NCBI RefSeq assembly: GCF_003688995.1
Contig: NZ_PENI01000002.1
Coordinates: 434,001 to 498,000, forward strand
Source: Streptomyces shenzhenensis
GTDB taxonomy: Bacteria > Actinomycetota > Actinomycetes > Streptomycetales > Streptomycetaceae
Length of the DNA: 64,000 bases
Direction of reading: 5' to 3'
A program made the position numbers and the translations under genes. Below the pieces are notes generated by a model that saw only the letters and a program-made list of their open reading frames with translations, did not search any database and was not told where the DNA came from. This document shows positions 33,046 through 46,282 of this stretch, piece after piece. Numbering within the stretch: position 1 is the stretch's first letter; every line of letters begins with the position of its first letter.

Positions 33046-34265
33046 GGCAGCACCTCCCCCCGCTCGGCCGGCGCGCACGCCGCGGGTACGTACGCCGCGG
33101 TGTCCGCGGGCGGCACGGTCGCCGTCTCCGCGGCCGGGCGGGGCTCGACCCGTACGGCGTCCGGGACGAGCCCTTCCGCGGTCCGCGTCACGAGGTCGCG
33201 CAGCGCACCGGGCGGTACGTGCGGTTCTGCTTCGCGTGGTTCGGGTGTCTCCCGGTTCAGGAGTTCCCGGGTCTCCGCGACCAGGAGGTCCGCCACGTCG
33301 AGCACGTGGTGGCCCGCCATGGAGGGCAGACAGGTGCCGCGGGCCGGGCCGATCGCCGCCGCCCAGTCGGCCGGGACGGCGCGGACGCCCTCGGTCGCGC
33401 CGGCCAGCGCGCCCGCCACGGCGGCGGTGGTGTCGGCGTCCCGGCCCATGTTGACCGCCGTCAGGACGGCCCGCCGGAAGTCGCCGTCGGCGGACGCGTA
33501 CGCGCCGAAGGCGAGCGCCACCGCCTCGGGGGCGAGGTCGGTCCAGGGGTAGCCGCCGACGACGACCGCGGAGCGGACCGCGCGTTCGCCGCGGTGGGCG
33601 ACGGCGGCCGCCCGGCGCAGTGAGCGTGCCGTCCACGAGTCGTCGGGTACGACGGCCAGGGCGGCGGCCACCACCGCGCTGACCGGCGCCCCCGCCATCG
33701 CCGCCGCCACCCCGGCGGCCACCGCCTGCCCGCCGTGGATGCCCTCGCCGTCATGGCTGACCGAGCCGTCGATCGCGACCAGCCGGGCCGCCTCGGCGGG
33801 GCGGCCCGGCGCGAACACCCCGAACGGGGCCGCCCGCATCGCGAGACCGTCGCTCCAGGCGTGCCGGTGCTGGGCCGAGATGGGCGCGGCCAGCCCCCGG
33901 CGGAGGTTCTCCAGCGTGCCCCGCTCGCTGAATCCCGCGCCCTTGAAAGGCCCCTCGTACCGGCTCGCGATCCACTCGTGCCAGGCCGCCTCCGCATGCT
34001 CCGGGGTGAGGGCGGAGCCGTGCCGGGCGAGCAGCAGCCCCGAGAAGATCGCGTACTCGGTGTCGTCGGTGCCGGACGGCCGTTCGACGACGTATCCGGT
34101 GATCCGGCCCCAGCGGGCCCGGATCTCCGAGGGCTTCAGGTTCTCCGCCGGGGCCCCGAGCGCGTCTCCCACCGCCAGGCCGAGCAGCGCGCCGCGCGCC
34201 CGTTCGCGGAGTCCGGTGGCGTCCCCGCGGGCCGGGACCGAGGGGATGCGGGCGATCGATGCCAT
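33042..34265 (-). CDS. ADP-ribosylglycohydrolase family protein 4, canonical active site
   Basis: A 407-residue ARH/DraG protein that heads the operon. RARGALLGLAVGDALGAPAEN (residues 22-42), SGTDDTEYAIFSGLLLARHG with TDDT at 66-69, and NMGRDADTTAAVAGALAGATEG with the second acidic cluster (about 274-295) are all intact. KGAGFSERGTLENLRRG may form the substrate loop. The C-terminal 60 residues are a Pro/Ala/Glu-rich extension. ATG 34265 has CGGAGAG upstream. It is divergent from the VIT transporter gene, so a promoter lies in 34266-34504. Confidence 0.88.
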   Translation of the reverse strand: MASIARIPSVPARGDATGLRERARGALLGLAVGDALGAPAENLKPSEIRARWGRITGYVVERPSGTDDTEYAIFSGLLLARHGSALTPEHAEAAWHEWIASRYEGPFKGAGFSERGTLENLRRGLAAPISAQHRHAWSDGLAMRAAPFGVFAPGRPAEAARLVAIDGSVSHDGEGIHGGQAVAAGVAAAMAGAPVSAVVAAALAVVPDDSWTARSLRRAAAVAHRGERAVRSAVVVGGYPWTDLAPEAVALAFGAYASADGDFRRAVLTAVNMGRDADTTAAVAGALAGATEGVRAVPADWAAAIGPARGTCLPSMAGHHVLDVADLLVAETRELLNRETPEPREAEPHVPPGALRDLVTRTAEGLVPDAVRVEPRPAAETATVPPADTAAYVPAACAPAERGEVLP

Positions 34266-34401
34266 GGGCGGCTCTCTCCGTGGGGCGGCTTTTGCGGATG
34301 TCTGCCACCGGAGCCGTCGACGCGAGCACCGAGGGCCCCAGCATCACCCGGTCGACATGTGCGCAGCTCTATGCACGTATGAGCAAAGAAGGTAAAGGCG
34401 C

Positions 34402-34418
34402 AGGTTAGCCCAGCCTTT
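34402..34418. promoter_or_regulatory. Iron-box-like site (DmdR/IdeR type) upstream of the VIT transporter
   Basis: AGGTTAGCCCAGCCTTT matches 14 of 17 positions of the IdeR/DmdR iron-box consensus as I remember it (AGGTTAGSCTWACCTWA). It lies in the divergent region between ADP-ribosylglycohydrolase 4 and the VIT gene, about 87 bases before the VIT start. A TAGATT -10-like hexamer follows at about 34448. Confidence 0.5.
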
Positions 34419-34504
34419 CCTTGCTGGCGGGCGGGAAATCAAAGGCGTAGATTCGGTGTTGTCGAAAAGTAGAACCTGTCCAATTAAGCTCCTGGGGGAC
34501 CCCT

Positions 34505-35236
34505 ATGGCCATCATCGAGACCGAGGCCGCGCTGCATGAGGCGCACCGGGACAACCACACGCACCGGGACGTGAACGGCGGCTGGCTGCGCCCCGCCGTG
34601 TTCGGCGCCATGGACGGCCTGGTCTCCAACCTCGCCCTGATCACCGGCGTGGCCGGCGGCGCGGTCAGCCACCAGACCATCGTCATCACGGGGCTCGCGG
34701 GCCTCGCCGCCGGCGCCTTCTCCATGGCGGCCGGCGAGTACACCTCCGTCGCCTCGCAGCGCGAGCTGGTCGAGGCCGAGCTGGACGTCGAGCGGCGGGA
34801 GCTGCGCCGGCACCCGCAGGACGAGGAGAAGGAACTGGCGGCGCTCTACGAGACGCGGGGCGTCGAGCCGGAGCTGGCCCGCGAGGTCGCCCGGCAGCTG
34901 TCCCGGGATCCCGAGCAGGCCCTGGAGATACACGCCCGTGAGGAGCTGGGCGTCGACCCGGGCGACCTGCCGTCGCCGCTGGTTGCGGCGGTGTCCTCGT
35001 TCGGCTCCTTCGCGCTGGGCGCCCTGCTGCCCGTGCTGCCGTATCTGCTGGGCGCGACCGCGCTGTGGCCGGCCCTGCTGCTGGCCCTCGTCGGGCTGTT
35101 CGGCTGTGGCGCCGTGGTCGCCAAGGTGACCGCGCGGAGCTGGTGGTTCAGCGGCCTGCGGCAGCTCGCCCTGGGCGGTGCGGCGGCCGGTGTGACGTAC
35201 GCCCTGGGCAGTTTGTTCGGAACGGCCGTAGGATAA
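34505..35236 (+). CDS. VIT1/CCC1 family Fe(II)/Mn(II) transporter
   Basis: A 243-residue membrane protein of the vacuolar iron transporter family. N-terminal HRDVNGGWLRPAVFGAMDGLVSNLALITGVAGG and MAAGEYTSVASQRELVEAELDVERREL are the family blocks. The Glu-rich cytoplasmic helices (ELDVERRELRRHPQDEEKELAALYETRG) bind metal in homologues. About five transmembrane helices. It should move Fe or Mn out of the cytoplasm or into a store. ATG 34505 has GGGGG eight bases upstream. The iron-box-like site upstream fits iron control. Confidence 0.92.
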   Translation: MAIIETEAALHEAHRDNHTHRDVNGGWLRPAVFGAMDGLVSNLALITGVAGGAVSHQTIVITGLAGLAAGAFSMAAGEYTSVASQRELVEAELDVERRELRRHPQDEEKELAALYETRGVEPELAREVARQLSRDPEQALEIHAREELGVDPGDLPSPLVAAVSSFGSFALGALLPVLPYLLGATALWPALLLALVGLFGCGAVVAKVTARSWWFSGLRQLALGGAAAGVTYALGSLFGTAVG

Positions 35237-35274
35237 GTCGGCTGGTAGCTGTGCGCTGGGCCGCATGAACAGCT

Positions 35275-35301
35275 GTTACCTCCTGGTTTCGAATGCTTAA
35301 C
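35275..35301 (-). promoter_or_regulatory. Putative GlnR-binding region 1 upstream of gltB
   Basis: On the minus strand it reads GTTAA-N6-GAAAC-N6-GTAAC, three successive half-sites with the exact spacing of the actinobacterial GlnR box (GTnAC-N6-GaAAC repeated). It lies about 310-330 bases before gltB, just past the VIT stop. Confidence 0.45.
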
Positions 35302-35520
35302 CACTGGGCATGAGCCGTAAGCGCTGTGGGCAAGGACGCCTGCGGCGCATCCGCGGGATGGGCGATGCCGCTCCTCCCGCCCCCTCGGACCGATGGACAT
35401 GGATCTGTCCCGACCGGTCCCCACATACTTCCGCCGCCGTGCGCGGCGACTCTGTCGCGCACCCCGGCGACGTCCGCATGCTGGAACGGACCATCCGGTT
35501 CCCGAGAGCCGTTCCATCGT

Positions 35521-35536
35521 GTAACCTGCACGAAAT
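35521..35536 (+). promoter_or_regulatory. Putative GlnR box 2 upstream of gltB
   Basis: GTAAC-N6-GAAAT is an almost perfect GlnR a-b half-site pair, 73 bases before the gltB ATG. CTCAC stands at the position of a third half-site. The rest of 35237-35608 shows no gene. Confidence 0.5.
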
Positions 35537-35608
35537 TTTGCACTCACGCAGAGGGCCAGCGTCGTCCCTCGGCACCGCATATGCCAGATGACGACGACGG
35601 GAGAGCCG

Positions 35609-40196
<4,588 letters not shown>

Positions 40197-40204
<8 letters not shown>

Positions 40205-41657
40205 CCCGAAGGGCTTCCTGAACCACGGCCGTGAGGTCGCCGAGACCCGTCCCGTCAGCGAGCGCGTCAAGGACTGGAAAGAGGTCTACGTCCCCGGCTC
40301 CCTGCTGCCGATCATCAGCAAGCAGGCCAGCCGGTGCATGGACTGCGGCATCCCGTTCTGCCACAACGGCTGTCCGCTCGGGAACCTGATCCCCGAGTGG
40401 AACGACTACGCCTACCGCGAGGACTGGGACGCCGCCTCGGAGCGGCTGCACGCGACGAACAACTTCCCGGAGTTCACCGGGCGGCTGTGCCCGGCGCCCT
40501 GCGAGTCGGCGTGTGTGCTCGGCATCAACCAGCCGCCGGTCACCATCAAGAACGTCGAGGTCTCGATCATCGACAAGGCGTGGGACGGCGGTGCCGTACG
40601 GCCGCAGGTGCCCGAGCGGCTGTCCGGCAAGACGGTCGCGGTGATCGGCTCGGGCCCGGCGGGCCTGGCCGCCGCCCAGCAGCTGACCCGGGCCGGCCAC
40701 ACCGTCGCCGTGTACGAGCGCGCCGACCGGATCGGCGGCCTCCTGCGCTACGGCATCCCCGAGTTCAAGATGGAGAAGCGGCACATCAACCGCCGTATCG
40801 AGCAGATGCGCGCGGAGGGCACCCGGTTCCGCACGGGCATCGAGGTCGGCCGCGACCTGAAGGCGACGGACCTGCGCAAGCGGTACGACGCCGTCGTCAT
40901 CGCCGCCGGTTCGACGACCGCCCGTGATCTGCCGGTGCCCGGCCGTGAACTCAAGGGCATCCACCAGGCGATGGAGTACCTGCCGCTGGCCAACAAGGTC
41001 CAGGAGGGCGACTACGTCACCACGCCGCTCTCGGCCGCGGGCAAGCACGTCGTGGTGATCGGCGGCGGCGACACCGGCGCGGACTGCGTGGGCACCGCCC
41101 ACCGCCAGGGCGCGGCCTCCGTCACCCAGCTGGAGATCATGCCCCGCCCGAACGAGGAGCGGAACAAGGTCAGCCAGCCCTGGCCGACCTTCCCGATCCT
41201 CTACAAGGTCACCTCGGCCCACGAGGAGGGCGGCGAGCGCATCTACTCGGCGTCCACCACCCACTTCGAGGGCGACGAGGACGGCAATGTCCAGTGGCTG
41301 CACCTGGCCGAGGTCGAGTTCGTCGACGGCAGGCTGACCCAGAAGCCGGGCACCGAGCGCCGGATCCCGGCCCAGCTCGTCACGCTCGCCATGGGGTTCA
41401 CCGGCACCGACCGGGAGAACGGCCTGGTCGACCAGTTCGGCCTGGAGCTGGACGAGCGCGGCAACATCGCCCGCGACGCCGACTTCCAGACCGATGTGCC
41501 GGGCGTCTTCGTCGCCGGTGACGCCGGCCGCGGCCAGTCGCTCATCGTGTGGGCGATCGCCGAGGGCCGCTCGGCCGCCAAGGGCGTCGACCGCTTCCTG
41601 ACCGGCGCCACCGACCTGCCGGCCCCGATCCACCCGACGGACCGCTCCCTGGTCTGA
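40197..41657 (+). CDS. gltD: Glutamate synthase small subunit
   Basis: 486 residues. It feeds electrons from NADPH to GltB. N-terminal Fe-S cysteines are in [20 protein letters not shown] and [12 protein letters not shown]. The FAD fold is [21 protein letters not shown], and the NADPH fold is [15 protein letters not shown]. The closing FAD motif is [19 protein letters not shown]. It starts within the end of gltB. A strong hairpin follows at 41701-41753. Confidence 0.97.
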
Positions 41658-41700
41658 CGAACCCCCACCAGACGTCCCGTACAAAGGCGTACGGAACACC

Positions 41701-41753
41701 GACGGCGCCTGCCCACCAGTCCCCGACCGGACACCCGGGCAGGCGCCGCCGTC
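41701..41753 (+). terminator. Terminator hairpin after gltD
   Basis: An 11-bp perfect stem GGCGCCTGCCC / GGGCAGGCGCC (41704-41714 with 41737-41747) with a 22-base loop, extended by GAC/GTC pairing across a three-base bulge. It lies 46 bases after the gltD stop. Confidence 0.65.
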
Positions 41754-41758
41754 TACCC

Positions 41759-42037
41759 ACACCCGAAAGAGGCGCGGGGAACTGCACGCCGAGCCACGAC
41801 GCACCCGCAGACAACGGACGACGCGCAACGGCGTTTCCGATGAAGCCCCGGGGACGATTCAGCACCCGATAGGGGCGCGGGGAACTGCGCGACAAGCCAC
41901 GACGCACCCGCAGACAACGGACGAAGCGTAACGGCGTTCTGATGAAGCTCCGGGGATGATTAGGCGCCCGATAGGGGCGCGGGGAACTGCGCGACAAGCC
42001 ACGACGCACCCGCAGACGACAGACCACAGACGACGCG
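41759..42037 (+). repeat. Three tandem family A elements (about 102-bp period)
   Basis: Core GGCGCGGGGAACTG occurs at 41771, 41874 and 41976. The tails read CCACGACGCACCCGCAGACA, and the spacers (ACGGCGTT...GATGAAGC.CCGGGGA) are shared between units. The last unit runs up to the TAG stop of the chitosanase gene. In this sub-family the hairpin is CCCGATAGGGG. The array fills the gap between gltD and the chitosanase gene. Confidence 0.8.
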
Positions 42038-42943
42038 CTACAGCACCTCGTACAACTCCCCGTACACCCGCCACCGCAAAGGCCTGCGCAGCTCCATGTT
42101 GCCGTCGTAGAGGAACTGCCGCTGGGCCGTGTCGATGCGGGTGGTGTCGATGCCGGGACGCTTGGCCCGCATCGCCTTTCGGCGGACGTCCAGGAAGATG
42201 TCGAGGTACGCCTTCTCGCGGCCGCCCTCGGCCGGGGTGTCGGCCTCCTTCAGGGCGCGTTCGCGCAGGCCGTAGAAGCCGTTCGGGCCGGTGCCGGGAC
42301 CGTGGAAGACCATCGCGTCGTAGTAGACGAACTGGCCCAGCGTGCCCAGTCCGTCCAGTTTGGCGAGGCGGACGGCGGGGTCGAAGTAGGACCGGTCGCG
42401 CTCGGCTTCCTGGGCCGCGCGGAAGGCCGGGAGCCTCGACTCCGCCTTCCAGGCGGCGGTGAAGCCGGGGTCGAGACCCTCGTGCGAGTCCGTGCCGTCG
42501 ACCTTGCGCAGGGCGGGCAGATAGCCGGCCAGACCGTTGCCCGGATGCGCCTTGGTGTAGCGCTCGACCAGGGTGAGCAGGTCGTGGGTTCCGGTGCAGA
42601 AGCCGATGATGCCGGCGGTGTAGCCCTGGCCGTCGCCGATGTCCTCGATATAGCCGTACGTGCTGCGCCAGTCCAGCGTGGAGTTCTCCGCGCTCGCCAC
42701 GAGCTGCTGCGCCAGCTCCTTCTTCTCCGGCGCGGCGAGCCCCGGCGGGGCGTCCGCGATCACCTGGTCGTCCTGGGACTTCTCCGACTGCTCGGCCCGC
42801 GCCTTGGCGTCCGTGCGGGCCTGGGCGGCGGCGGAGGTGGGCTGGGGCGAGGACGCGCCCGAGTCGCCCGGCGTGGCCACGTACACCACCGCCGTGACGA
42901 TCACCGGGACGGCCGCGAACAGCAGAATTCCGGCACGTTTCAT
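42038..42943 (-). CDS. GH46 chitosanase, secreted or membrane-anchored
   Basis: 301 residues. A hydrophobic N-terminal segment (about 4-23, GILLFAAVPVIVTAVVYVA) serves as signal peptide or anchor, followed by a Ser/Ala/Gln-rich spacer. The GH46 domain starts near residue 72. The catalytic acid Glu 86 is in ASAENSTLDW and the base Asp 104 is in YIEDIGDGQGYTAGIIGF. The 18-residue spacing is the same as in the well-studied Streptomyces enzyme. FDPAVRLAKLDGL and GPNGFYGLRERAL follow. It hydrolyses chitosan outside the cell. ATG 42943. The stop is TAG against a family A array. Confidence 0.93.
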   Translation of the reverse strand: MKRAGILLFAAVPVIVTAVVYVATPGDSGASSPQPTSAAAQARTDAKARAEQSEKSQDDQVIADAPPGLAAPEKKELAQQLVASAENSTLDWRSTYGYIEDIGDGQGYTAGIIGFCTGTHDLLTLVERYTKAHPGNGLAGYLPALRKVDGTDSHEGLDPGFTAAWKAESRLPAFRAAQEAERDRSYFDPAVRLAKLDGLGTLGQFVYYDAMVFHGPGTGPNGFYGLRERALKEADTPAEGGREKAYLDIFLDVRRKAMRAKRPGIDTTRIDTAQRQFLYDGNMELRRPLRWRVYGELYEVL

Positions 42944-42964
42944 GACATCACCGTACGGCCCCGG

Positions 42965-43885
42965 TCAGGCCGCCCCTCCTGTGAGTTCCGAGACCTTCGC
43001 CCAGGTCAACACCGCCAGCAGAGCCAGCACGGCGACGCCGGCGCCCGCCTGCACCAGGGTGCGGCGGCCGTCCCGGGGCGCGTACGCGTACGCGAGCGTC
43101 AGCGTGCCGCCCGCCAGCAGGCCGCCCAGGTGCCCCTGCCAGGACGCGAACCCGGCGGAGATCAACAGCCACAGCAGCAGCCCCGCCATGTAGCGGTTGA
43201 CGGCGTTCATGTCGTAGCCCAGGCGGCGGGCCATCACGTAGTAGGCGGCGCCGAGCCCGAAGATCGCGCCGGACGCGCCGACCGTCAGAGTGTCCGGGGC
43301 GAGCAGCAGCACCAGCACGGAGCCGCCGAGCGCCGAGAGCAGATACAGGGCGAGGAAGCGGACGCGGCCCAACTGAGCCTCGACCACCCGGCCGAGGCTC
43401 CACAGCGACACCATGTTCAGCACGATGTGCACGATGCCGAACGGCGTCTCCGTGGCCGGCAGATGCAGGAACGGCCCGGTGAGCAGCCGGTACCACTCGC
43501 CGCCTGCGAGCCCCTCCGCGTGCACGTCGGGGCCGTACGGGTACTGCCACAGATAGTGCGTGCCGTCGCCGCCCACGAGCCCCCGCCCCAGCATCCCGAA
43601 CGAGTCGACGACCGCAGGGCGCACCAGTTCGGCGAGATAGGCGAGGACGTTGAGGCCGATGAGGACACCGGTGACGACCGGCACCGTCGTGATCCGGCCA
43701 CCGAACGCGGTCCGCGCCTGCCGTACCGACCGGGCGCCCTCCTTCACGCAGTCCACGCACTGGTGGCCGACGGCGGCCTCGCGCATGCAGTTCGGGCAGA
43801 TGTAGCGGTCGCAGCGGGTGCAGCGGACATGCGACTCCACCTTGGTATGGCGGTAGCAGGTGGTCACGGCGGACTCGGCGGCCAC
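42965..43885 (-). CDS. Rhomboid intramembrane serine protease with N-terminal B-box-like zinc finger
   Basis: 306 residues from GTG 43885, which has GAGGAG six bases upstream. A longer TTG frame (43942) lacks a ribosome site. The N-terminus carries CYRHTKVESHVRCTRCDRYICPNCM.REAAVGHQCVDC, a B-box-type zinc finger common to actinobacterial rhomboids. Six or seven helices follow. The catalytic Ser (about 205) is in GASGAIFGLGAAY and the His (about 251) in WQGHLGGLLAG. HIVLNMVSLW gives the conserved His-Asn of the oxyanion region. It cleaves transmembrane substrates in the plane of the membrane. Confidence 0.93.
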   Translation of the reverse strand: MAAESAVTTCYRHTKVESHVRCTRCDRYICPNCMREAAVGHQCVDCVKEGARSVRQARTAFGGRITTVPVVTGVLIGLNVLAYLAELVRPAVVDSFGMLGRGLVGGDGTHYLWQYPYGPDVHAEGLAGGEWYRLLTGPFLHLPATETPFGIVHIVLNMVSLWSLGRVVEAQLGRVRFLALYLLSALGGSVLVLLLAPDTLTVGASGAIFGLGAAYYVMARRLGYDMNAVNRYMAGLLLWLLISAGFASWQGHLGGLLAGGTLTLAYAYAPRDGRRTLVQAGAGVAVLALLAVLTWAKVSELTGGAA

Positions 43886-44031
43886 GGCCGGCTCCTCAGA
43901 ATCACGGGGACGGGACGAGCCGGTGGGGACGGCGGCGAACAAAATAGCGAACTGTGCCGGTGGGAGGGAAAAGCGGGGGTCGAAGATCGCGTAGTCTCGG
44001 CCTACGGAGCCGTACGAGGGGGGAGCCCGGC

Positions 44032-44757
44032 ATGGCCGCGATCAGTCTCAGCAAGGTGACGGAGAGCGCGCCCGCGCTGGTCGAGTCGTACCGCACGGCC
44101 GGGGTGTCGCTCACCGAACGCGGGCTCGACGGGCTGCGCGCGGCCGTCTACCTCGTCGTCGACCACTCCGGGTCGATGAGGCCGTACTACCAGGACGGCA
44201 GCGTGCAGGCGCTCGCGGACCGGGTGCTCGGGCTGTCCGCGCACCTCGACGACGACGGCCGGGTGCCGGTGGTGTTCTTCTCGACGGACGTCGACGCCGT
44301 CACGGACATCGCCCTTGCCGACCACCAGGGCCGCATCGAGCGGATCGCGGCCGGGCTCGGGCACATGGGCAAGACCAGCTACCACCTGGCCATGGACGCG
44401 GTCATCGACCACTACCTCGACAGCGGCTCCACCGCCCCCGCCCTCGTCGTCTTCCAGACCGACGGCGGCCCGATCAGCAAGCCCGCCGCCGAACGCTATC
44501 TGTGCAAGGCGGCGAAGCTGCCGCTGTTCTGGCAGTTCGTCGGGTTCGGCGACCCGGACAGCCGCCAGTTCGACTTCCTGCGCAAGCTGGACGAGTTGGC
44601 GGTGCCGGAGAAGCGGGTGGTCGACAACGCGGGTTTCTTCCACGCCGGTTCGGACCCCCGGACCATGCCGGACGCGGAACTCTACGACCGCCTCATCACC
44701 GAATTCCCCATCTGGCTGAAAGCAGCCCGAGCCAGGGGCATCGTCCCCTCACCCTGA
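44032..44757 (+). CDS. vWA-domain protein (TerF-like)
   Basis: 241 residues, a single von Willebrand A domain. The MIDAS motif DHSGSM is at about residues 44-49 in AVYLVVDHSGSMRPYY, the conserved Thr/Ser is in GKTSYHLAMDAVIDHY, and the Asp is in VVFQTDGGP. The sequence GLPLFWQFVGFG-like block (KLPLFWQFVGFGD) and the C-terminal FPIWLKAARARG match the TerF-type vWA proteins linked to tellurite/stress (Ter) systems. It presumably binds metal-dependent protein partners. A good ribosome site (GGGGGGAG) precedes ATG 44032. Divergent from the rhomboid gene. Confidence 0.88.
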   Translation: MAAISLSKVTESAPALVESYRTAGVSLTERGLDGLRAAVYLVVDHSGSMRPYYQDGSVQALADRVLGLSAHLDDDGRVPVVFFSTDVDAVTDIALADHQGRIERIAAGLGHMGKTSYHLAMDAVIDHYLDSGSTAPALVVFQTDGGPISKPAAERYLCKAAKLPLFWQFVGFGDPDSRQFDFLRKLDELAVPEKRVVDNAGFFHAGSDPRTMPDAELYDRLITEFPIWLKAARARGIVPSP

Positions 44758-44861
44758 CCCCACCGCGCGCTGACGCTCTCCGGGACAGGCCGGGCGCCGT
44801 GACGCTCGGGGCGCGATGCGTGTCCGACCACCGCCGCTGAGCGCGCCTCCCGGGCCGTGCG

Positions 44862-45743
44862 TCACGTGTCGCACTCCAGCACCGTGCGGCACAGGCTGCA
44901 GCGGGCCCGGATCCGGCCCTTCACCGGCACCCGGATGCGCTGCTGGCACGTCGGGCAGGGGAAGGAGACCCGCAGCAGGCCGCCGCCGTCGGGGGTGAAG
45001 ACATAGGGCACGCCGGGCTGCGGCCCGTGGGCGTGCCTGCGGTCGCGGGCGTAGCGGCGGCGGCCCGCCCAGCCCGCGGCGGTCAGCGGCGGCTGCTGTT
45101 CGTCGTGCCGGGCCTGGGCCATCCCCTTGGTGTACGCCGTGTACGCCTGCGGACTGGTGAACCACACCGCCGGGTCCTCGCCGAAGACCAGGGCGCGCTT
45201 GGCCAGGACGTAGCCGAACTCCTCCGGAGTGAGGTAGCCGAGCTTCTGGGACGACACCGTGTCCTCCCGGTAGGCGTCCAGCAGGAGCCAGCCCGCGCCG
45301 AGGTACGTGGTCGCCGTGTCCGTGAGGATCTCGTTCTCCGCCGTGCTGGGGAAGGACAGGTCCAGACGGTGCAGATAGACGTGCATCACCTCGTGCGCCA
45401 GGGCCGCCCCGATGTCCCGTCGGTGGGTGCGGAAACGGTCGTTCAGCTCGACGAAGTACTCGGGGCCCGCGGCGAGTTCGACGTTCGCCGCGTGGGTCAT
45501 CTCGCGGAAGCTGACGATCAGGCGGGCGTCCGGCAGCCGGAAGTGCCGGACGATCTCGCCGGCCACCCGCTGCGCGCCCAGGTGCAGATCGTCGGTGTCG
45601 CAGAAGGCCACGTCCGCGGGGGCCACGCTGGTCGCGAAGGTCTGGATCGTGTCGTACGACAGGCGTCTGTACAGCGCGGTGATCGCGGCTCGCACCGTCT
45701 CCAGATGCGGGTAGCCGTGCTCGACGGGTCCGTCGTTCGCCAC
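44862..45743 (-). CDS. Zinc metalloprotein with HExxH and C-terminal zinc ribbon
   Basis: 293 residues. HEVMHVYLH at 117-125 is a gluzincin-type HExxH site. ENEILTDTATTYLGAGWLLL further on supplies the likely third ligand Glu and a conserved Asp/Thr block. A C-terminal zinc ribbon has CPTCQQ and CSLC. The arrangement resembles anti-restriction or SprT-like metalloproteins, but I cannot assign the family. GTG 45743. Probably cytoplasmic. Confidence 0.75.
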   Translation of the reverse strand: MANDGPVEHGYPHLETVRAAITALYRRLSYDTIQTFATSVAPADVAFCDTDDLHLGAQRVAGEIVRHFRLPDARLIVSFREMTHAANVELAAGPEYFVELNDRFRTHRRDIGAALAHEVMHVYLHRLDLSFPSTAENEILTDTATTYLGAGWLLLDAYREDTVSSQKLGYLTPEEFGYVLAKRALVFGEDPAVWFTSPQAYTAYTKGMAQARHDEQQPPLTAAGWAGRRRYARDRRHAHGPQPGVPYVFTPDGGGLLRVSFPCPTCQQRIRVPVKGRIRARCSLCRTVLECDT

Positions 45744-46071
45744 GCCGTTACCCCCAAGGACGCCCTGGACTTCCCATCCACTCTATGCGGGTGTGCACGG
45801 TTTTCACCGGTCCGCGGTTCCTCCGCCGCCCGTCGGCGGTACCGGCCCGGGCCGAAACCGTCGATCCGGACGAATCCGCGCATCCGGCCCACCAGTTCGA
45901 GCCGTGCGACCCGCTCCGCGGACGGTGACCGCACCGCCGCCCCCCCCCGGTCGCCGAAGACCGGTGCTGCTCGGATGCCCGGCGGATGGTCCTTCGAGGT
46001 GCATCGGGCGGTCGGCGCGGGCGCGGTGACGGCCGTACGGCGTCCGTCGGGGCCGGGGCGGTGTTCTCCGG

Positions 46072-46220
46072 CCGGGTCAAGGAAATCCTCGTCGTCACCG
46101 AACTGCCGGTCGACGCGGTGGCATGCCGCGTCGGCCGTGACGATCCCGCCCGCTTCTTCCGGCTGTTCGCCCGCCGGGGCGGCACGCCCCCGGTCCGCTT
46201 CCGCGCCCGGCGGGGCCGCG
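46072..46220 (+). pseudogene. Remnant of an AraC/XylS-type DNA-binding domain
   Basis: The frame reads VKEILVVTELPVDAVACRVG, then RDDPARFFRLFARRGGTPPV and RFRARR. This fits the second helix-turn-helix of AraC-family regulators (LPVDxVAxRVGxxDPxxFxRLFxRxxGxxPxxFR). The first helix-turn-helix and the sensor domain are missing, and no in-frame start with a ribosome site is present. It is a decayed gene fragment in the 540-bp gap 45744-46282. The rest of that gap shows no gene. Confidence 0.55.
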
Positions 46221-46268
46221 CCGTGCCCCGGCGGCCCACCGGTGATCGAAACCCCCGCCGCCGCTCAC

Positions 46269-46274
46269 TAGGCT
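46269..46274 (+). promoter_or_regulatory. TAGGCT -10 box, leaderless chorismate mutase
   Basis: TAGGCT lies 8 bases before ATG 46283, with no ribosome site between, as expected for a leaderless transcript. Confidence 0.5.
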
Positions 46275-46282
46275 GGGCCCCC

